Below are positions 27,169 to 35,619 of a DNA stretch of 64,000 nt, piece after piece. Each line of letters begins with the position of its first letter. The first letter of the stretch is position 1. The notes beneath the pieces are model-generated. The model had not been told where the DNA came from. It was given only the letters and a program-made list of their open reading frames with translations, and did not search any database. The translations under genes and the position numbers were made by a program. Origin of the DNA: JAQGMV01 sp035626595 (GTDB lineage Bacteria > Pseudomonadota > Gammaproteobacteria > Burkholderiales > SG8-41); the NCBI GenBank assembly GCA_035626595.1, contig DASPNJ010000092.1:8822-72821 (forward strand), in the 5' to 3' direction.

Positions 27169-27852
27169 GACGCGCCGATCGCGGACCCGATCCGCAACCC
27201 ACTTCGACGTCATGTCGGCGACCTCCTTCAGCACATCGGCGTCGGTGCGGCCGGAAGACTTAAGCACGTGGAACGAATGGTCGGCGCCTTCGAGCCAGTG
27301 CATGCGCCAGCGAGGTGCGAGCGGCTGGACCGTGCGGTCCATGAGCTCGCGGGTACACAGCGTGTCGCGCGTGCCGTTGAAGCAGAGGACCGGTTCCTGG
27401 ATGCGCGGCAGATGCGCGTCGCGCAGCTTCTCGGGCTTGCCGGCCGGATGCAGCGGATAGGCGAGCAGGAGCAGGCCATCGCACAGATATCCGTCGGCAG
27501 CGAGCATCGAAGCGGCGCGCCCACCCATCGAGCGGCCGCCGATGAGCAGCGTCTTCGGTGTGAGCGCGCTGCGCGCGTGCTCGATCACGGCCTTCATGCA
27601 CGTCTGAAGCCGAGGCATCGCATCGGGACGGTTCGAGCCCTGCTCGCGATAGAGGAAGTTGAAGCGCACGGCCCCGATGCCGGTCGCGCGCAGCGCCTGC
27701 GCGAGCGCGTTCATGCTGCGGTCACACATATGGCCGCCGGCGCCGTGGGCGCAGACGAAGACGGTGTCGTTTCCGCCGGTGGTTGCGGGTTCGTAGATCG
27801 CGGTCGTGTGCTCATCGCCTACCGCGACGTGCCACGTGATGGGTTCGGTCAT
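27145..27852 (-). CDS. Alpha/beta hydrolase, TEX30/KANL3-like small fold
   Basis: 235-residue hydrolase. FVCAHGAGGHM (oxyanion loop), the nucleophile elbow GGRSMGGRAAS, FNGTRDTLC (acid) and EGADHSFHVL (His) are in order. The GGRSMGG elbow and compact size match the bacterial TEX30-like family. ATG 27852 (MTEPITWHV) is chosen; upstream frame translates a REP-B repeat (RHSRAGGNPEP). The C-terminal PAASSQ and TGA come from a REP-A arm. Divergent from the MFS gene. Confidence 0.85.
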   Translation of the reverse strand: MTEPITWHVAVGDEHTTAIYEPATTGGNDTVFVCAHGAGGHMCDRSMNALAQALRATGIGAVRFNFLYREQGSNRPDAMPRLQTCMKAVIEHARSALTPKTLLIGGRSMGGRAASMLAADGYLCDGLLLLAYPLHPAGKPEKLRDAHLPRIQEPVLCFNGTRDTLCTRELMDRTVQPLAPRWRMHWLEGADHSFHVLKSSGRTDADVLKEVADMTSKWVADRVRDRRVGPAASSQ

Positions 27853-27855
27853 GGG

Positions 27856-27886
27856 TTCTGGATTCCCGCCTGCGCGGGAATGGCGA
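27856..27886. repeat. REP-B hairpin repeat in divergent promoter
   Basis: TTCTGGATTCCCGCCTGCGCGGGAATGGCG with an ATTCCCGC/GCGGGAAT stem, between the hydrolase and MFS starts. Confidence 0.75.
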
Positions 27887-27913
27887 CGAGGCAGGCATGG
27901 TACCTTCGAGCGA

Positions 27914-29167
27914 ATGAGCGCGCAGCCACGCACCGACACGACCGCGGATCTTTCGTTCCCCGCGCTGCGCGATCCGGCGTTCCGCATCTACTTCCTCGCC
28001 TCCGCGCTCGCGATGATGGCGGACAGCATCGAGCACGTCATCAGCTACTGGGTGATGTTCCAGAAGTTTCACTCCCAGTCGCTCGCGGGCTTCGCGGTGG
28101 TGTCGCACTGGGTGCCGTTCCTGTTGTTCTCGGTCTATGCCGGCGCCCTCGCCGACCGCTTCGATCCGCGTCGCATCATCCAGCTCGGCATGCTGTGCTT
28201 CATCGTCGCATCGGCCGGCTGGGGCTACTTCTTCGTCACCGATACGCTGGAGATGTGGCACGCGATGGTGCTGCTGGTGATCCACGGTTTCGCGGGGGTG
28301 CTGTGGGGACCTGCGAGCCAGCTCCTGGTGCAGTACATCGTGCAGCCGAAAATCCTCTCGTCCGCCGTGCGGCTCAATGCGACGGCGCGCTGGCTCGGCC
28401 TTCTCTTCGGGCCTGCCGTAGGCAGCGTGCTCATGCTCGCGGTCGGGCCGACATGGGGACTCTTCGTCAATATCGTGTTTTACGTTCCGCTGCTGTGGTG
28501 GCTGTGGAAAGCGCCTTACGGACCGAAGTTCAGCGGCGTCGCCAGCAGGGCCGCACGCGCGGTGCGCGGGTTTGCGGATATCTGGACGACGATGCGCGAT
28601 GTCGCGGGCAACCGCACGATCGTGTCGATGACGCTGCTTGCCGGCGTCGCCTCGCTCTGCGTCGGCAATGCCTACCAGGCGCAGATGCCGGAATTCGCGG
28701 AGCACCTCGGCCACGGCGACGCAGGCGTCGCCTACAGCATGTTGCTCGCGGCAGACGCCGCGGGCGCGCTCATCGCAGGTTTCGTGCTCGAGAGCCGCGG
28801 GCTGCTTCAGCCCCGCACGCGCACGGCATTCGTGCTCGCGATGCTGTGGTGTGCCGCGATCGTCGGCTTCGCCGCGAGCCAGAGCTATGCGCTCGCGTTC
28901 GCGCTGCTGTTCGTCGCCGGGTTTCTACAGCTCGCGTTTTCCGCGATGGCGCAGACGCTCGTGCAGATCGAGGCGCCGCACGAGATCCGGGGACGCGTGA
29001 TCGGGCTCTACTCGATGTCCGCGCTGGGATTGCGCGCGTTCTCGGGCGTGACGGTCGGCATCCTCGGCAGCCTCATCGGCATCCACTGGTCGCTCGCGCT
29101 GAGCGCGATGGTGCTGCTCGCGGTGACTGCCGTGCTGGCGGGATTCGCGACGCGGCCCACGGCCTAG
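27914..29167 (+). CDS. Major facilitator superfamily exporter (DHA3-like)
   Basis: 417-residue inner-membrane protein with about 12 hydrophobic segments. The cytoplasmic loop 2 motif is AGALADRFDPRRIIQLG, and PAVGSVLMLAVGPTWG lies in the middle. N-terminal DPAFRIYFLASALAMMADSIEH resembles EntS-type drug/siderophore exporters. The exported substrate is unknown. ATG 27914 (MSAQPRTDTT) is the first start outside the repeat. It converges on receptor 7 across a hairpin. Confidence 0.9.
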   Translation: MSAQPRTDTTADLSFPALRDPAFRIYFLASALAMMADSIEHVISYWVMFQKFHSQSLAGFAVVSHWVPFLLFSVYAGALADRFDPRRIIQLGMLCFIVASAGWGYFFVTDTLEMWHAMVLLVIHGFAGVLWGPASQLLVQYIVQPKILSSAVRLNATARWLGLLFGPAVGSVLMLAVGPTWGLFVNIVFYVPLLWWLWKAPYGPKFSGVASRAARAVRGFADIWTTMRDVAGNRTIVSMTLLAGVASLCVGNAYQAQMPEFAEHLGHGDAGVAYSMLLAADAAGALIAGFVLESRGLLQPRTRTAFVLAMLWCAAIVGFAASQSYALAFALLFVAGFLQLAFSAMAQTLVQIEAPHEIRGRVIGLYSMSALGLRAFSGVTVGILGSLIGIHWSLALSAMVLLAVTAVLAGFATRPTA

Positions 29168-29169
29168 TC

Positions 29170-29188
29170 GGTGCGCCATCGGCGCACC
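29170..29188. terminator. REP-C hairpin between convergent genes
   Basis: GGTGCGCC-ATC-GGCGCACC, perfect 8-base arms with a 3-base loop, followed by CTACGAA. The same arms recur at 49948-49966. Placed between the MFS and receptor 7 stops it could terminate both transcripts. Confidence 0.6.
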
Positions 29189-29201
29189 CTACGAACCCCG
29201 A

Positions 29202-30194
29202 TCACTCCGGCTTGATGCCGGCCTCCCGAATGACTTTGCGGAAGCGCGTCATCTCGCGCGCGAGGAAGGCCTGGAACTCGCGCGGCGAGCTGCCGACCGC
29301 TTCGGAGCCGTCCGTGGCGACGCGCTGCTTCACGTCCGGCGCCTGCATGCTTTTCATCAGGACGGCCGCGATGCGCTCGACGATCGACGCAGGCGTTTTA
29401 GCAGGCGCGAGGATGCCGTACCAGCCGATCGCTTCGAAGCCCTTGATCGTTTCGGCGAGCGCCGGGATCTCAGGGATCGCAGCGGAACGCTTGAGCGAGG
29501 TCACCGCAATCGGACGCAGCCGTCCCGCGCGCGCCAGCGGCAGCCCCGTGACGATGCTCGAGAACATGACCTGCACCTGACCTGACACCACGTCGGCGAG
29601 CGCCGGCGGCGGCCCCTTGTACGGCACGTGCAGCATGCGTACGCCGGCGGCGCCGCTGAAAAGCTCGGTCGCAAGGTGGTTCGAGCCGCCGACACCGGTG
29701 GACGCGTACGCGAGCTGCCCCGGCTTCGCCTTCGCGAGCGCGATCAGCTCTTCGGTCGTGCGCACCGCAAGCGCATTCGTGACGACGACGAGATACGGCT
29801 GCTGCGTGATCTGGCTCACGGCGGTGAAGTCGCGCAGCACGTCGTACGGCAGCTTCGTGCCGTGCGCCGCGCCGATCGCCTGCGCGATCGCGAGCATCAT
29901 GAGCGTGTAGCCGTCGGCCGGCGCCTTCGCCGCGAGCTCCGCCGCGATCGCGCCGTTCGCGCCGGTGCGGTTGTCGATCACGACCGATTGTCCCAGGGCC
30001 TCGGACAGCTTCTGCCCCGCGATGCGCGCCGCGAAATCGGAGCCGCCGCCAGCCGAGAAGCCGACGATCATGCGGATCGGCCTCACCGGAAATTCCTGCG
30101 CCGCACTCGTTGCCGCACGTTGCGCGCAGGCCCATTGCGGCGCCCATGTCGCAGCGCACACAACCGCCGTGAGAACCGAAATGTTGGTTTTCAT
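29202..30194 (-). CDS. Bug/TctC-family receptor 7
   Basis: 330-residue exported receptor. The signal peptide is MKTNISVLTAVVCAATWAPQ, ending ACAQ. FPVRPIRMIVGFSAGGGSD, IDNRTGANG and VPYKGPPPA follow. The start at 30194 is the only one that gives an uninterrupted signal peptide. It is divergent from receptor 8 across 107 bases; the two receptors may share a control region. Confidence 0.94.
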   Translation of the reverse strand: MKTNISVLTAVVCAATWAPQWACAQRAATSAAQEFPVRPIRMIVGFSAGGGSDFAARIAGQKLSEALGQSVVIDNRTGANGAIAAELAAKAPADGYTLMMLAIAQAIGAAHGTKLPYDVLRDFTAVSQITQQPYLVVVTNALAVRTTEELIALAKAKPGQLAYASTGVGGSNHLATELFSGAAGVRMLHVPYKGPPPALADVVSGQVQVMFSSIVTGLPLARAGRLRPIAVTSLKRSAAIPEIPALAETIKGFEAIGWYGILAPAKTPASIVERIAAVLMKSMQAPDVKQRVATDGSEAVGSSPREFQAFLAREMTRFRKVIREAGIKPE

Positions 30195-30301
30195 CGCGCT
30201 GCTATGATAGCCGCGAGCTCGAACGACGAGAGCGACGCTTCGCGAACAACGACACGTCCACTCACCAGGGAGGGACACAGTCACGCGAGGAGGACACGCA
30301 A

Positions 30302-31279
30302 ATGACTGCCTGCCGTCAGATCGTCGCGTTTACGAGCTTCCTGTGTTTCACCGTCCCTGTCATCGCCGAGCAACGCGCCGCCGACTATCCGGCGCGTCCC
30401 GTGCGCGTCGTCGTCGGCATTGCGCCGGGCGGCGGACTCGATACGATGACGCGCGTCGCCGCACAGCGTCTGAGCGAACGCATCGGGCAGACCTTCGTCG
30501 TCGACAATCGTCCTGGCGGCGGGACGGTGCTCGGCACCGACATCGTGCAGCAGGCAACCCCTGACGGCTACACGCTGCTCTGCGCATCCGAGACGCTGAT
30601 GTTGAACGGCATCTTCAAACGCCACCGCTACGACGTGCGCAGCGCGTTCGAGCCGATCGTGCGGCTGACGACACAGCCGTACATCCTCGTGGTGAACCCG
30701 TCGGTGCCGGCCTCGTCGATCAAAGAGCTGATCGATCATGCGCGCGCGAAGCCCGGCGCACTGAGCTTCGGGACACCCGGTGTGGGCACCACGCTGCACA
30801 TCGGCTGGGAGCGCCTCATCGCAGCCGCGGGCATCAACGTGCTGCACGTGCCCTACAAGGGCGGCGCACCGGCGGTCATCGACGCGATGAGCGGGCAGAT
30901 CCAGATGGTGATCACGACCACCATCACGGCGGGCACGCACATCAAGAACGGCAAGTTGAAGGCGCTCGCTGTCACCGGGCCCAAGCGCGTGCAGGTCTAT
31001 CCCGATGTGCCGACGTTGTCCGAAGCCGTCCTGCCGGGCTACGAGCTCACGAACAGCTACGGGTTATTCGCACCCGCCGGCACGCCGCGCAGCGCGATCG
31101 ACAAAGTCAACGCGACGGTCATCGCAGTCATGCATACGCCCGAGACGCGCAAGGTGCTCGCGGCCGATGGCGCCGAAGCGGCGCCGCCTGCGACGCCCGA
31201 AGAGTTCAAGGCGAAGTTCGCGCGCGACTACGCCGCTCTGGAAAAAACGGTGGCCGCCGCGAAGATCAGACTGAAGTAA
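30302..31279 (+). CDS. Bug/TctC-family receptor 8
   Basis: 325-residue exported receptor with signal peptide ending PVIAE. YPARPVRVVVGIAPGGGLD, VDNRPGGG and VPYKGGAPA are present. CGAGGAGGACAC gives a strong ribosome site. It leads a three-gene unit: a mandelate-racemase-type enzyme follows after 10 bases and an amidohydrolase after that, so the ligand may be a sugar acid or aromatic acid handled by these enzymes. Confidence 0.95.
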   Translation: MTACRQIVAFTSFLCFTVPVIAEQRAADYPARPVRVVVGIAPGGGLDTMTRVAAQRLSERIGQTFVVDNRPGGGTVLGTDIVQQATPDGYTLLCASETLMLNGIFKRHRYDVRSAFEPIVRLTTQPYILVVNPSVPASSIKELIDHARAKPGALSFGTPGVGTTLHIGWERLIAAAGINVLHVPYKGGAPAVIDAMSGQIQMVITTTITAGTHIKNGKLKALAVTGPKRVQVYPDVPTLSEAVLPGYELTNSYGLFAPAGTPRSAIDKVNATVIAVMHTPETRKVLAADGAEAAPPATPEEFKAKFARDYAALEKTVAAAKIRLK

Positions 31280-31289
31280 TCTCCTCCGC

Positions 31290-32402
31290 ATGAAGATCAC
31301 CGACCTCACGATCACGCTCTTCGCCTGGGATGACCTGCCGCCGCGCCAGTTCGGACGGCACACCGGAAAGATGCCGGGCGGCAGCAGCCAGTTGGGGCTG
31401 GTGCAGATCACGACCGACGATGGCGTGATCGGCCACTCGTTCCTCGGCTCGTCGAGCCGCGGCGCGAATTACGACGCGGAGTCGCTGATCCGGTTCCTGA
31501 AGCCGATCGTCATGGGGCAGGACCCGCTCGAGCGCGAGCGGCTCTACCAGCAGATGTGGGCGCGCAATCGGAACACGACGCTGCGCTGCATCGGCGCGGT
31601 CGACGTCGCGTTGTGGGACATCGCAGGTAAAGCGGCCGGGCTGCCGATCCATCGGCTGCTCGGAAGCTTCCGCGACGCGATCCCCGCCTACGCCAGCTCG
31701 GAGGTGCTGCCGTCGAAGGAAGCGTATGCGGACGAGGCAGTGCGCATCCGCGAGGCGGGCTTCCACGCGTACAAGATCCATCCGCCGGCGGCGTGGCAGC
31801 AGGACATCGAGATCTGCCGTCACGTGCGTAAAGCGGTCGGCGACAGCTACCGGCTCATGCTCGACAGCACGTGGTCGTACAACTACGTGGAAGCGCTGCG
31901 CGTCGGGCGTGCGATCGAAGATTTCGGCTTCTACTGGTACGAAGACCCGCTCGACGCCGATGACATCACGAATTACGTGAAGCTCCGGCAGAAGCTCGAC
32001 ATACCGATCCTCGCCACCGAGTACGCGCCCGGCGGCTTCCAGGCGTTCGCGCCGTGGATCACGATGCAGGCGACCGATTTCCTCCGCGGCGACGTCGCGG
32101 TGAAGGGCGGCATCACGGCGCTGGTAAAAACGGCGCACCTTGCCGAAGCCTTCCACATGAATCTCGAAGTGCACCACGGCGGCAACTCGCTCAACAACGT
32201 CGCCAACGTGCACGTGATCATGGCGATCCCGAATACGGAATTTTTCGAGGTGCTGCTGCCGGACAAGACGCAGAAATACGGGCTTGCCGAGGATCTCACG
32301 GTCGACAAAAGCGGCATGGTGCGGCTGCCCGACGGGCCGGGACTCGGCGCGAAAATCGATTTCGGTCTGATCGAACGCAAGAAGACCGCGGTTCTCACAT
32401 AG
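31290..32402 (+). CDS. Mandelate racemase/muconate-lactonizing (enolase superfamily) enzyme
   Basis: 370-residue TIM-barrel enzyme. Predicted metal ligands: Asp192 (MLDSTWSY), Glu218 (WYEDPL) and Glu244 (ATEYAPGG). Predicted bases: Lys162/His164 (YKIHPP) and a His295/296-Asp268 pair (VHHGGNS, RGDVA), the arrangement of the mandelate racemase subgroup. It abstracts the alpha proton of a carboxylate, leading to racemisation or dehydration of an acid sugar. The exact substrate is unknown. It sits between receptor 8 and the amidohydrolase in one operon. Confidence 0.92.
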   Translation: MKITDLTITLFAWDDLPPRQFGRHTGKMPGGSSQLGLVQITTDDGVIGHSFLGSSSRGANYDAESLIRFLKPIVMGQDPLERERLYQQMWARNRNTTLRCIGAVDVALWDIAGKAAGLPIHRLLGSFRDAIPAYASSEVLPSKEAYADEAVRIREAGFHAYKIHPPAAWQQDIEICRHVRKAVGDSYRLMLDSTWSYNYVEALRVGRAIEDFGFYWYEDPLDADDITNYVKLRQKLDIPILATEYAPGGFQAFAPWITMQATDFLRGDVAVKGGITALVKTAHLAEAFHMNLEVHHGGNSLNNVANVHVIMAIPNTEFFEVLLPDKTQKYGLAEDLTVDKSGMVRLPDGPGLGAKIDFGLIERKKTAVLT

Positions 32403-32410
32403 GAGGGCGT

Positions 32411-33643
32411 ATGGCACGCGAAGGCTATCTGATCATCGACAGCGACATGCATTTCAACGAGCCCGACGACTTGTGGGCGCGCTATCTCGACGAGCCGTAC
32501 CGCAAGGATGCGCCAAGGTTTTTCGGCGGGCACAAGAAGGAGCTGACGCCGACGCCCGAGGACAAAGGCAGCGCCGATTCGATCCGGACGATGGAGGTGC
32601 AGGGCCTGACGATTCCGTCGTTCGCGAAGTCCGATGGCGCGCAGGCGTCGAGCCGCGAGCTGCGCCGCCGCAGCCGCGCGCGGCATCCGCACTTCAGCGT
32701 CGCGAAAGCGCGCGGGTTCGACGCGGGATCCACGCTCACCGCGATGGACATCGAAGGCATCGACGTCGCGGTCATGTACGGCACGCGCGGCCGGCAGATC
32801 CTGTGTCACGACGATCTGAAGCCCGACTATGCCGCCGCGCTCGCGCGCGCATACAACAACTGGGCGCACGACTACTGCAAGGAAGATCCGCAGCGGCTCA
32901 AGTTCGCGGCGCAGATCGCGATGCACGACGTGGGACTCGCGGTCGAGGAAGCGCGGCGCTGCGTGGAAAAGCTCGGGGCGGTCGCGGTGATCGGCACGCC
33001 GAACCCGGTCCACGGCCAGCACCTGCACGATGAAGCCTGCGAGCCGCTGTGGCGCGAGCTCGAGCGTCTCGACGTGCCGATCGGTTTCCATCCGACGGGC
33101 AACTCATCACTCAAGGACGACATGGGGCAGCGCTACGTCGGCCATGCGAACTTCTTCCCGATCGCGCACGCAATACGCAATCCGGTGGAGCTGATGGGCG
33201 CGATCGCCAGCATGACGACCGGCGGCATCCTCGAACGGCACCCGAAGCTGCGCTGCGCGTTCCTCGAAGGCACGGCGGGCTGGGTGTACTGGTGGCTGTG
33301 GCGCCTCGACGACCACTGGGAGAAATACGGCCCGGGCTGCGAGAACCAGCTTTCGATGCTGCCGAGCGAGTACTTCAGGCGCCAGTGCTACATCGCGCTC
33401 GACGTCGACGAAGAGCCGGCGGTGGACGTCATCAACAAAATGGGGTCGGAGTACTTCGTCGTCTCCAGCGACTACCCGCACAGCGACGGCGCGTTTCCGG
33501 AGGCCGTGTCGCAGTTCCTCGGGCTGCCGCTCACCGACGAACAGCGGCGCGACATCCTGTGGGATAACTGCGCGCGGCTGTACGGCATCGAGACGCCGGC
33601 TCAGCCGCTCACGCGCGAGGTGACGACGGCCTCAGCGGCCTGA
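32411..33643 (+). CDS. Amidohydrolase family (PF04909-type) hydrolase or decarboxylase
   Basis: 410 residues. The N-terminal IDSDMHFNEPDDLW gives the DxH metal motif (Asp12, His14); IGFHPTGNSS and VVSSDYPHSDGAFP supply later His and Asp ligands. This family holds ACMSD-like decarboxylases and related lactone hydrolases and lacks the Lys-bridged dimetal site. AGGAGGGC precedes ATG 32411, 8 bases after the enolase-superfamily stop. It is probably the next step of the same pathway. Confidence 0.9.
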   Translation: MAREGYLIIDSDMHFNEPDDLWARYLDEPYRKDAPRFFGGHKKELTPTPEDKGSADSIRTMEVQGLTIPSFAKSDGAQASSRELRRRSRARHPHFSVAKARGFDAGSTLTAMDIEGIDVAVMYGTRGRQILCHDDLKPDYAAALARAYNNWAHDYCKEDPQRLKFAAQIAMHDVGLAVEEARRCVEKLGAVAVIGTPNPVHGQHLHDEACEPLWRELERLDVPIGFHPTGNSSLKDDMGQRYVGHANFFPIAHAIRNPVELMGAIASMTTGGILERHPKLRCAFLEGTAGWVYWWLWRLDDHWEKYGPGCENQLSMLPSEYFRRQCYIALDVDEEPAVDVINKMGSEYFVVSSDYPHSDGAFPEAVSQFLGLPLTDEQRRDILWDNCARLYGIETPAQPLTREVTTASAA

Positions 33644-33649
33644 CGCCAG

Positions 33650-33748
33650 AGAAGCCGTCGTCCCCGCGAAGGCGGCCTCATTCGTCATTCCCGCGAAGGC
33701 GGGAATCCAGAACGGTTCTGGGTCCCCGCCTACGCGGGGACGACGTTG
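33650..33748. repeat. Tandem REP-B hairpins between convergent genes
   Basis: Three related arms: GAAGCCGTCGTCCCCGCGAAGG, CGTCATTCCCGCGAAGGCGG with GGAATCCAGAAC, and TTCTGGGTCCCCGCCTACGC with GGGGACGACGTT. The outer arms can pair over the whole region. It separates the amidohydrolase and phosphofructokinase stops and may terminate both. Confidence 0.75.
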
Positions 33749-33751
33749 CGG

Positions 33752-34723
33752 CTACTGTGCGAGCACCCGCGCGAGCTCCAGCATCGCGCAATCCATCGGC
33801 TTCGTGCGGCCCGCGATCTCGGCGAGCGGCGTCGCCGACACCGCGTTGCATTGCATGCCCATCAGCACGCCGGTCGTGCCGGTCGCGAGCTGATCGACGG
33901 CCGCCGCGCCGAGCCGCGTCGCGAGCACGCGGTCGGCCGCCGTCGGCACGCCGCCGCGCACGACGTGACCCAGCGTGGTGAGGCGAAGGCCGAAGCCGAT
34001 CGTTGCGCGGTGGTCCCTGAAGTAATCCATCAGCATGCGGGCACCGTGCTTGGCGCCTTCCGCGACGACGACGAGCGCGTGCGTCTTACCCCGTGTGTAC
34101 GCCGCGGCGAGGCGCTCGATTACTTCGTCCGGCTCCATCTCGCATTCGGGCGTCACGATCACTTCGGCGCCGCCCGCGATGCCGGTCATGAGCGCGATGT
34201 ACCCGCAGTTGCGGCCCATCGTCTCCACCAGAAAAGCGCGCTGATGGGACGACGCGGTGGTGCGCAGGCGATCGATCGCCTCCAGCGTGATGTTGACGGC
34301 GGTATCGACTCCGATCGTGATGTCGGTGCCGTAGAGATCGTTGTCGATCGTCGAAGCCACGCCCACCACCGGAAACCCGGCTTCGTGCAGGCTGAAGGAG
34401 CCGCTCTGCGTGCCGTTGCCGCCGATCACGATCAGCGCGTCGATACCCCGCCGCCGCACGTTCGCCAGTGCTTTGGCGCGCCCGGATTCCTGCTGGAACT
34501 CCGGCGAGCGCGCGCTGCCGAGCACGGTGCCGCCGCGCTGGATGATGCCGCCGACGTCGCGTGCGTGCAGCGGGTCCATCGTGTTCTGTAACAGCCCCGC
34601 GAAGCCGTTGCGCACGCCGTAAACCTCCCAGCCGCGCGCGAGCGCCGCGCGCGTCGCGGCCCGCACCGCCGCGTTCATCCCCGGCGCGTCGCCACCGCTC
34701 GTCAGTATTCCGATACGCTGCAT
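33752..34723 (-). CDS. pfkA: 6-phosphofructokinase with Asn at position 103
   Basis: 323-residue glycolytic kinase of the PfkA family: TSGGDAPGMNA (ATP loop), STIDNDLYGTD (catalytic Asp127 and Asp129 by direct count) and VETMGRNCG (fructose 6-phosphate). The E. coli GGDG motif reads GGNGT here, so Mg-binding Asp103 is Asn; Gly104, which marks ATP rather than PPi use, is kept. Start ATG 34723 (MQRIGILTSGGD) follows a GAAGAGAAG ribosome site. It is divergent from a sugar-binding-fold gene by 32 bases. Confidence 0.92.
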   Translation of the reverse strand: MQRIGILTSGGDAPGMNAAVRAATRAALARGWEVYGVRNGFAGLLQNTMDPLHARDVGGIIQRGGTVLGSARSPEFQQESGRAKALANVRRRGIDALIVIGGNGTQSGSFSLHEAGFPVVGVASTIDNDLYGTDITIGVDTAVNITLEAIDRLRTTASSHQRAFLVETMGRNCGYIALMTGIAGGAEVIVTPECEMEPDEVIERLAAAYTRGKTHALVVVAEGAKHGARMLMDYFRDHRATIGFGLRLTTLGHVVRGGVPTAADRVLATRLGAAAVDQLATGTTGVLMGMQCNAVSATPLAEIAGRTKPMDCAMLELARVLAQ

Positions 34724-34755
34724 CTTCTCTTCACCTTCCATGCGAGGATACGTGA

Positions 34756-35619
34756 ATGTCTTCCGCCCCGACGCTCGCGGTCTTCACGAAGAATCTTCTG
34801 AATCCGGCCTACAAGCTCGCGCGCCTCGCGGCCGACCGGGCCGCCGTCCGGCTTGGGGTACGCGTCATCCACTACGTACCCGAAAAGCCGGACGACATCG
34901 AGCAGCAGATCGCACTCATCGACGAAGCGCTCGGGCAGCGGCCCGATGCGTTCGTCTTCAACCCCGTCCACGAGACCGCGATCGACGGCGCGATACGCAG
35001 GGTGAAAGCGCAAGGCGTGCCCATCGTGAACTTCATCAACCGCATGCGCAATCCGGACGATTACGCGTGCTTCGTCGGCGCCGACGATTACGACATCGGC
35101 ACGCGCGTGAGCGAGCGCCTGTTCGGTGAGCTGGGCGGGCGCGGCAACGTGGCCGTGCTCGAAGGCACGCCCGGCGCCGCGACCGGGGCCGCCCGCGTGC
35201 GGGCGTTTCTGGACAATGCGCGGCGGCATGCGGGGATCCGGATCGTGGGCCGACGCAACGGCGCGTTTCTCGAGAAGCAGGGACGCGAAGCGATGGAAGC
35301 GCTGCTGCGCGAGTGTCCGCAGATCGACGGCGTGCTGGCCGCCAATCACGACATGGCGGCGGGCGCGATCACGGCGCTGGAGCACGCGGCGCGGCGCGCG
35401 CTCATCGTGAGCGTCAATGCGACGCCGGAAGCGATCGGGGCGATCCGCTCGGGCAAGCTCCTCGCGACCGCCGACTTCAACGCAGCGAAAATCGCCGCCG
35501 TCGCGGCCGAAGCCGCGGTGAAGCTGCTGCGCGGCGAGTCTCTGCCGCACGAGATCCTGCTGCCGGTCGAGATCGTCGATGCCGCCAACTGGCGCCAGTT
35601 CGAGAACGCGATGGTCTAG
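34756..35619 (+). CDS. Cytoplasmic periplasmic-binding-protein-fold (RbsB/LacI-type) sugar-binding protein
   Basis: 287 residues with the type I periplasmic binding fold: LAVFTKNLLNPAYKLARLAA (first strand-helix), DAFVFNPVHETAIDGAIRR, VPIVNFINRM, then FVGADDYDIGTRV and DGVLAANHDMAAGAI. It has neither a signal peptide nor an HTH domain, so it is unlike transport receptors and LacI repressors. It may be a degenerate receptor or a cytosolic sugar sensor. The ATG is divergent from pfkA at 32 bases, and its stop overlaps receptor 9 by 4 bases on the other strand. Confidence 0.75.
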   Translation: MSSAPTLAVFTKNLLNPAYKLARLAADRAAVRLGVRVIHYVPEKPDDIEQQIALIDEALGQRPDAFVFNPVHETAIDGAIRRVKAQGVPIVNFINRMRNPDDYACFVGADDYDIGTRVSERLFGELGGRGNVAVLEGTPGAATGAARVRAFLDNARRHAGIRIVGRRNGAFLEKQGREAMEALLRECPQIDGVLAANHDMAAGAITALEHAARRALIVSVNATPEAIGAIRSGKLLATADFNAAKIAAVAAEAAVKLLRGESLPHEILLPVEIVDAANWRQFENAMV

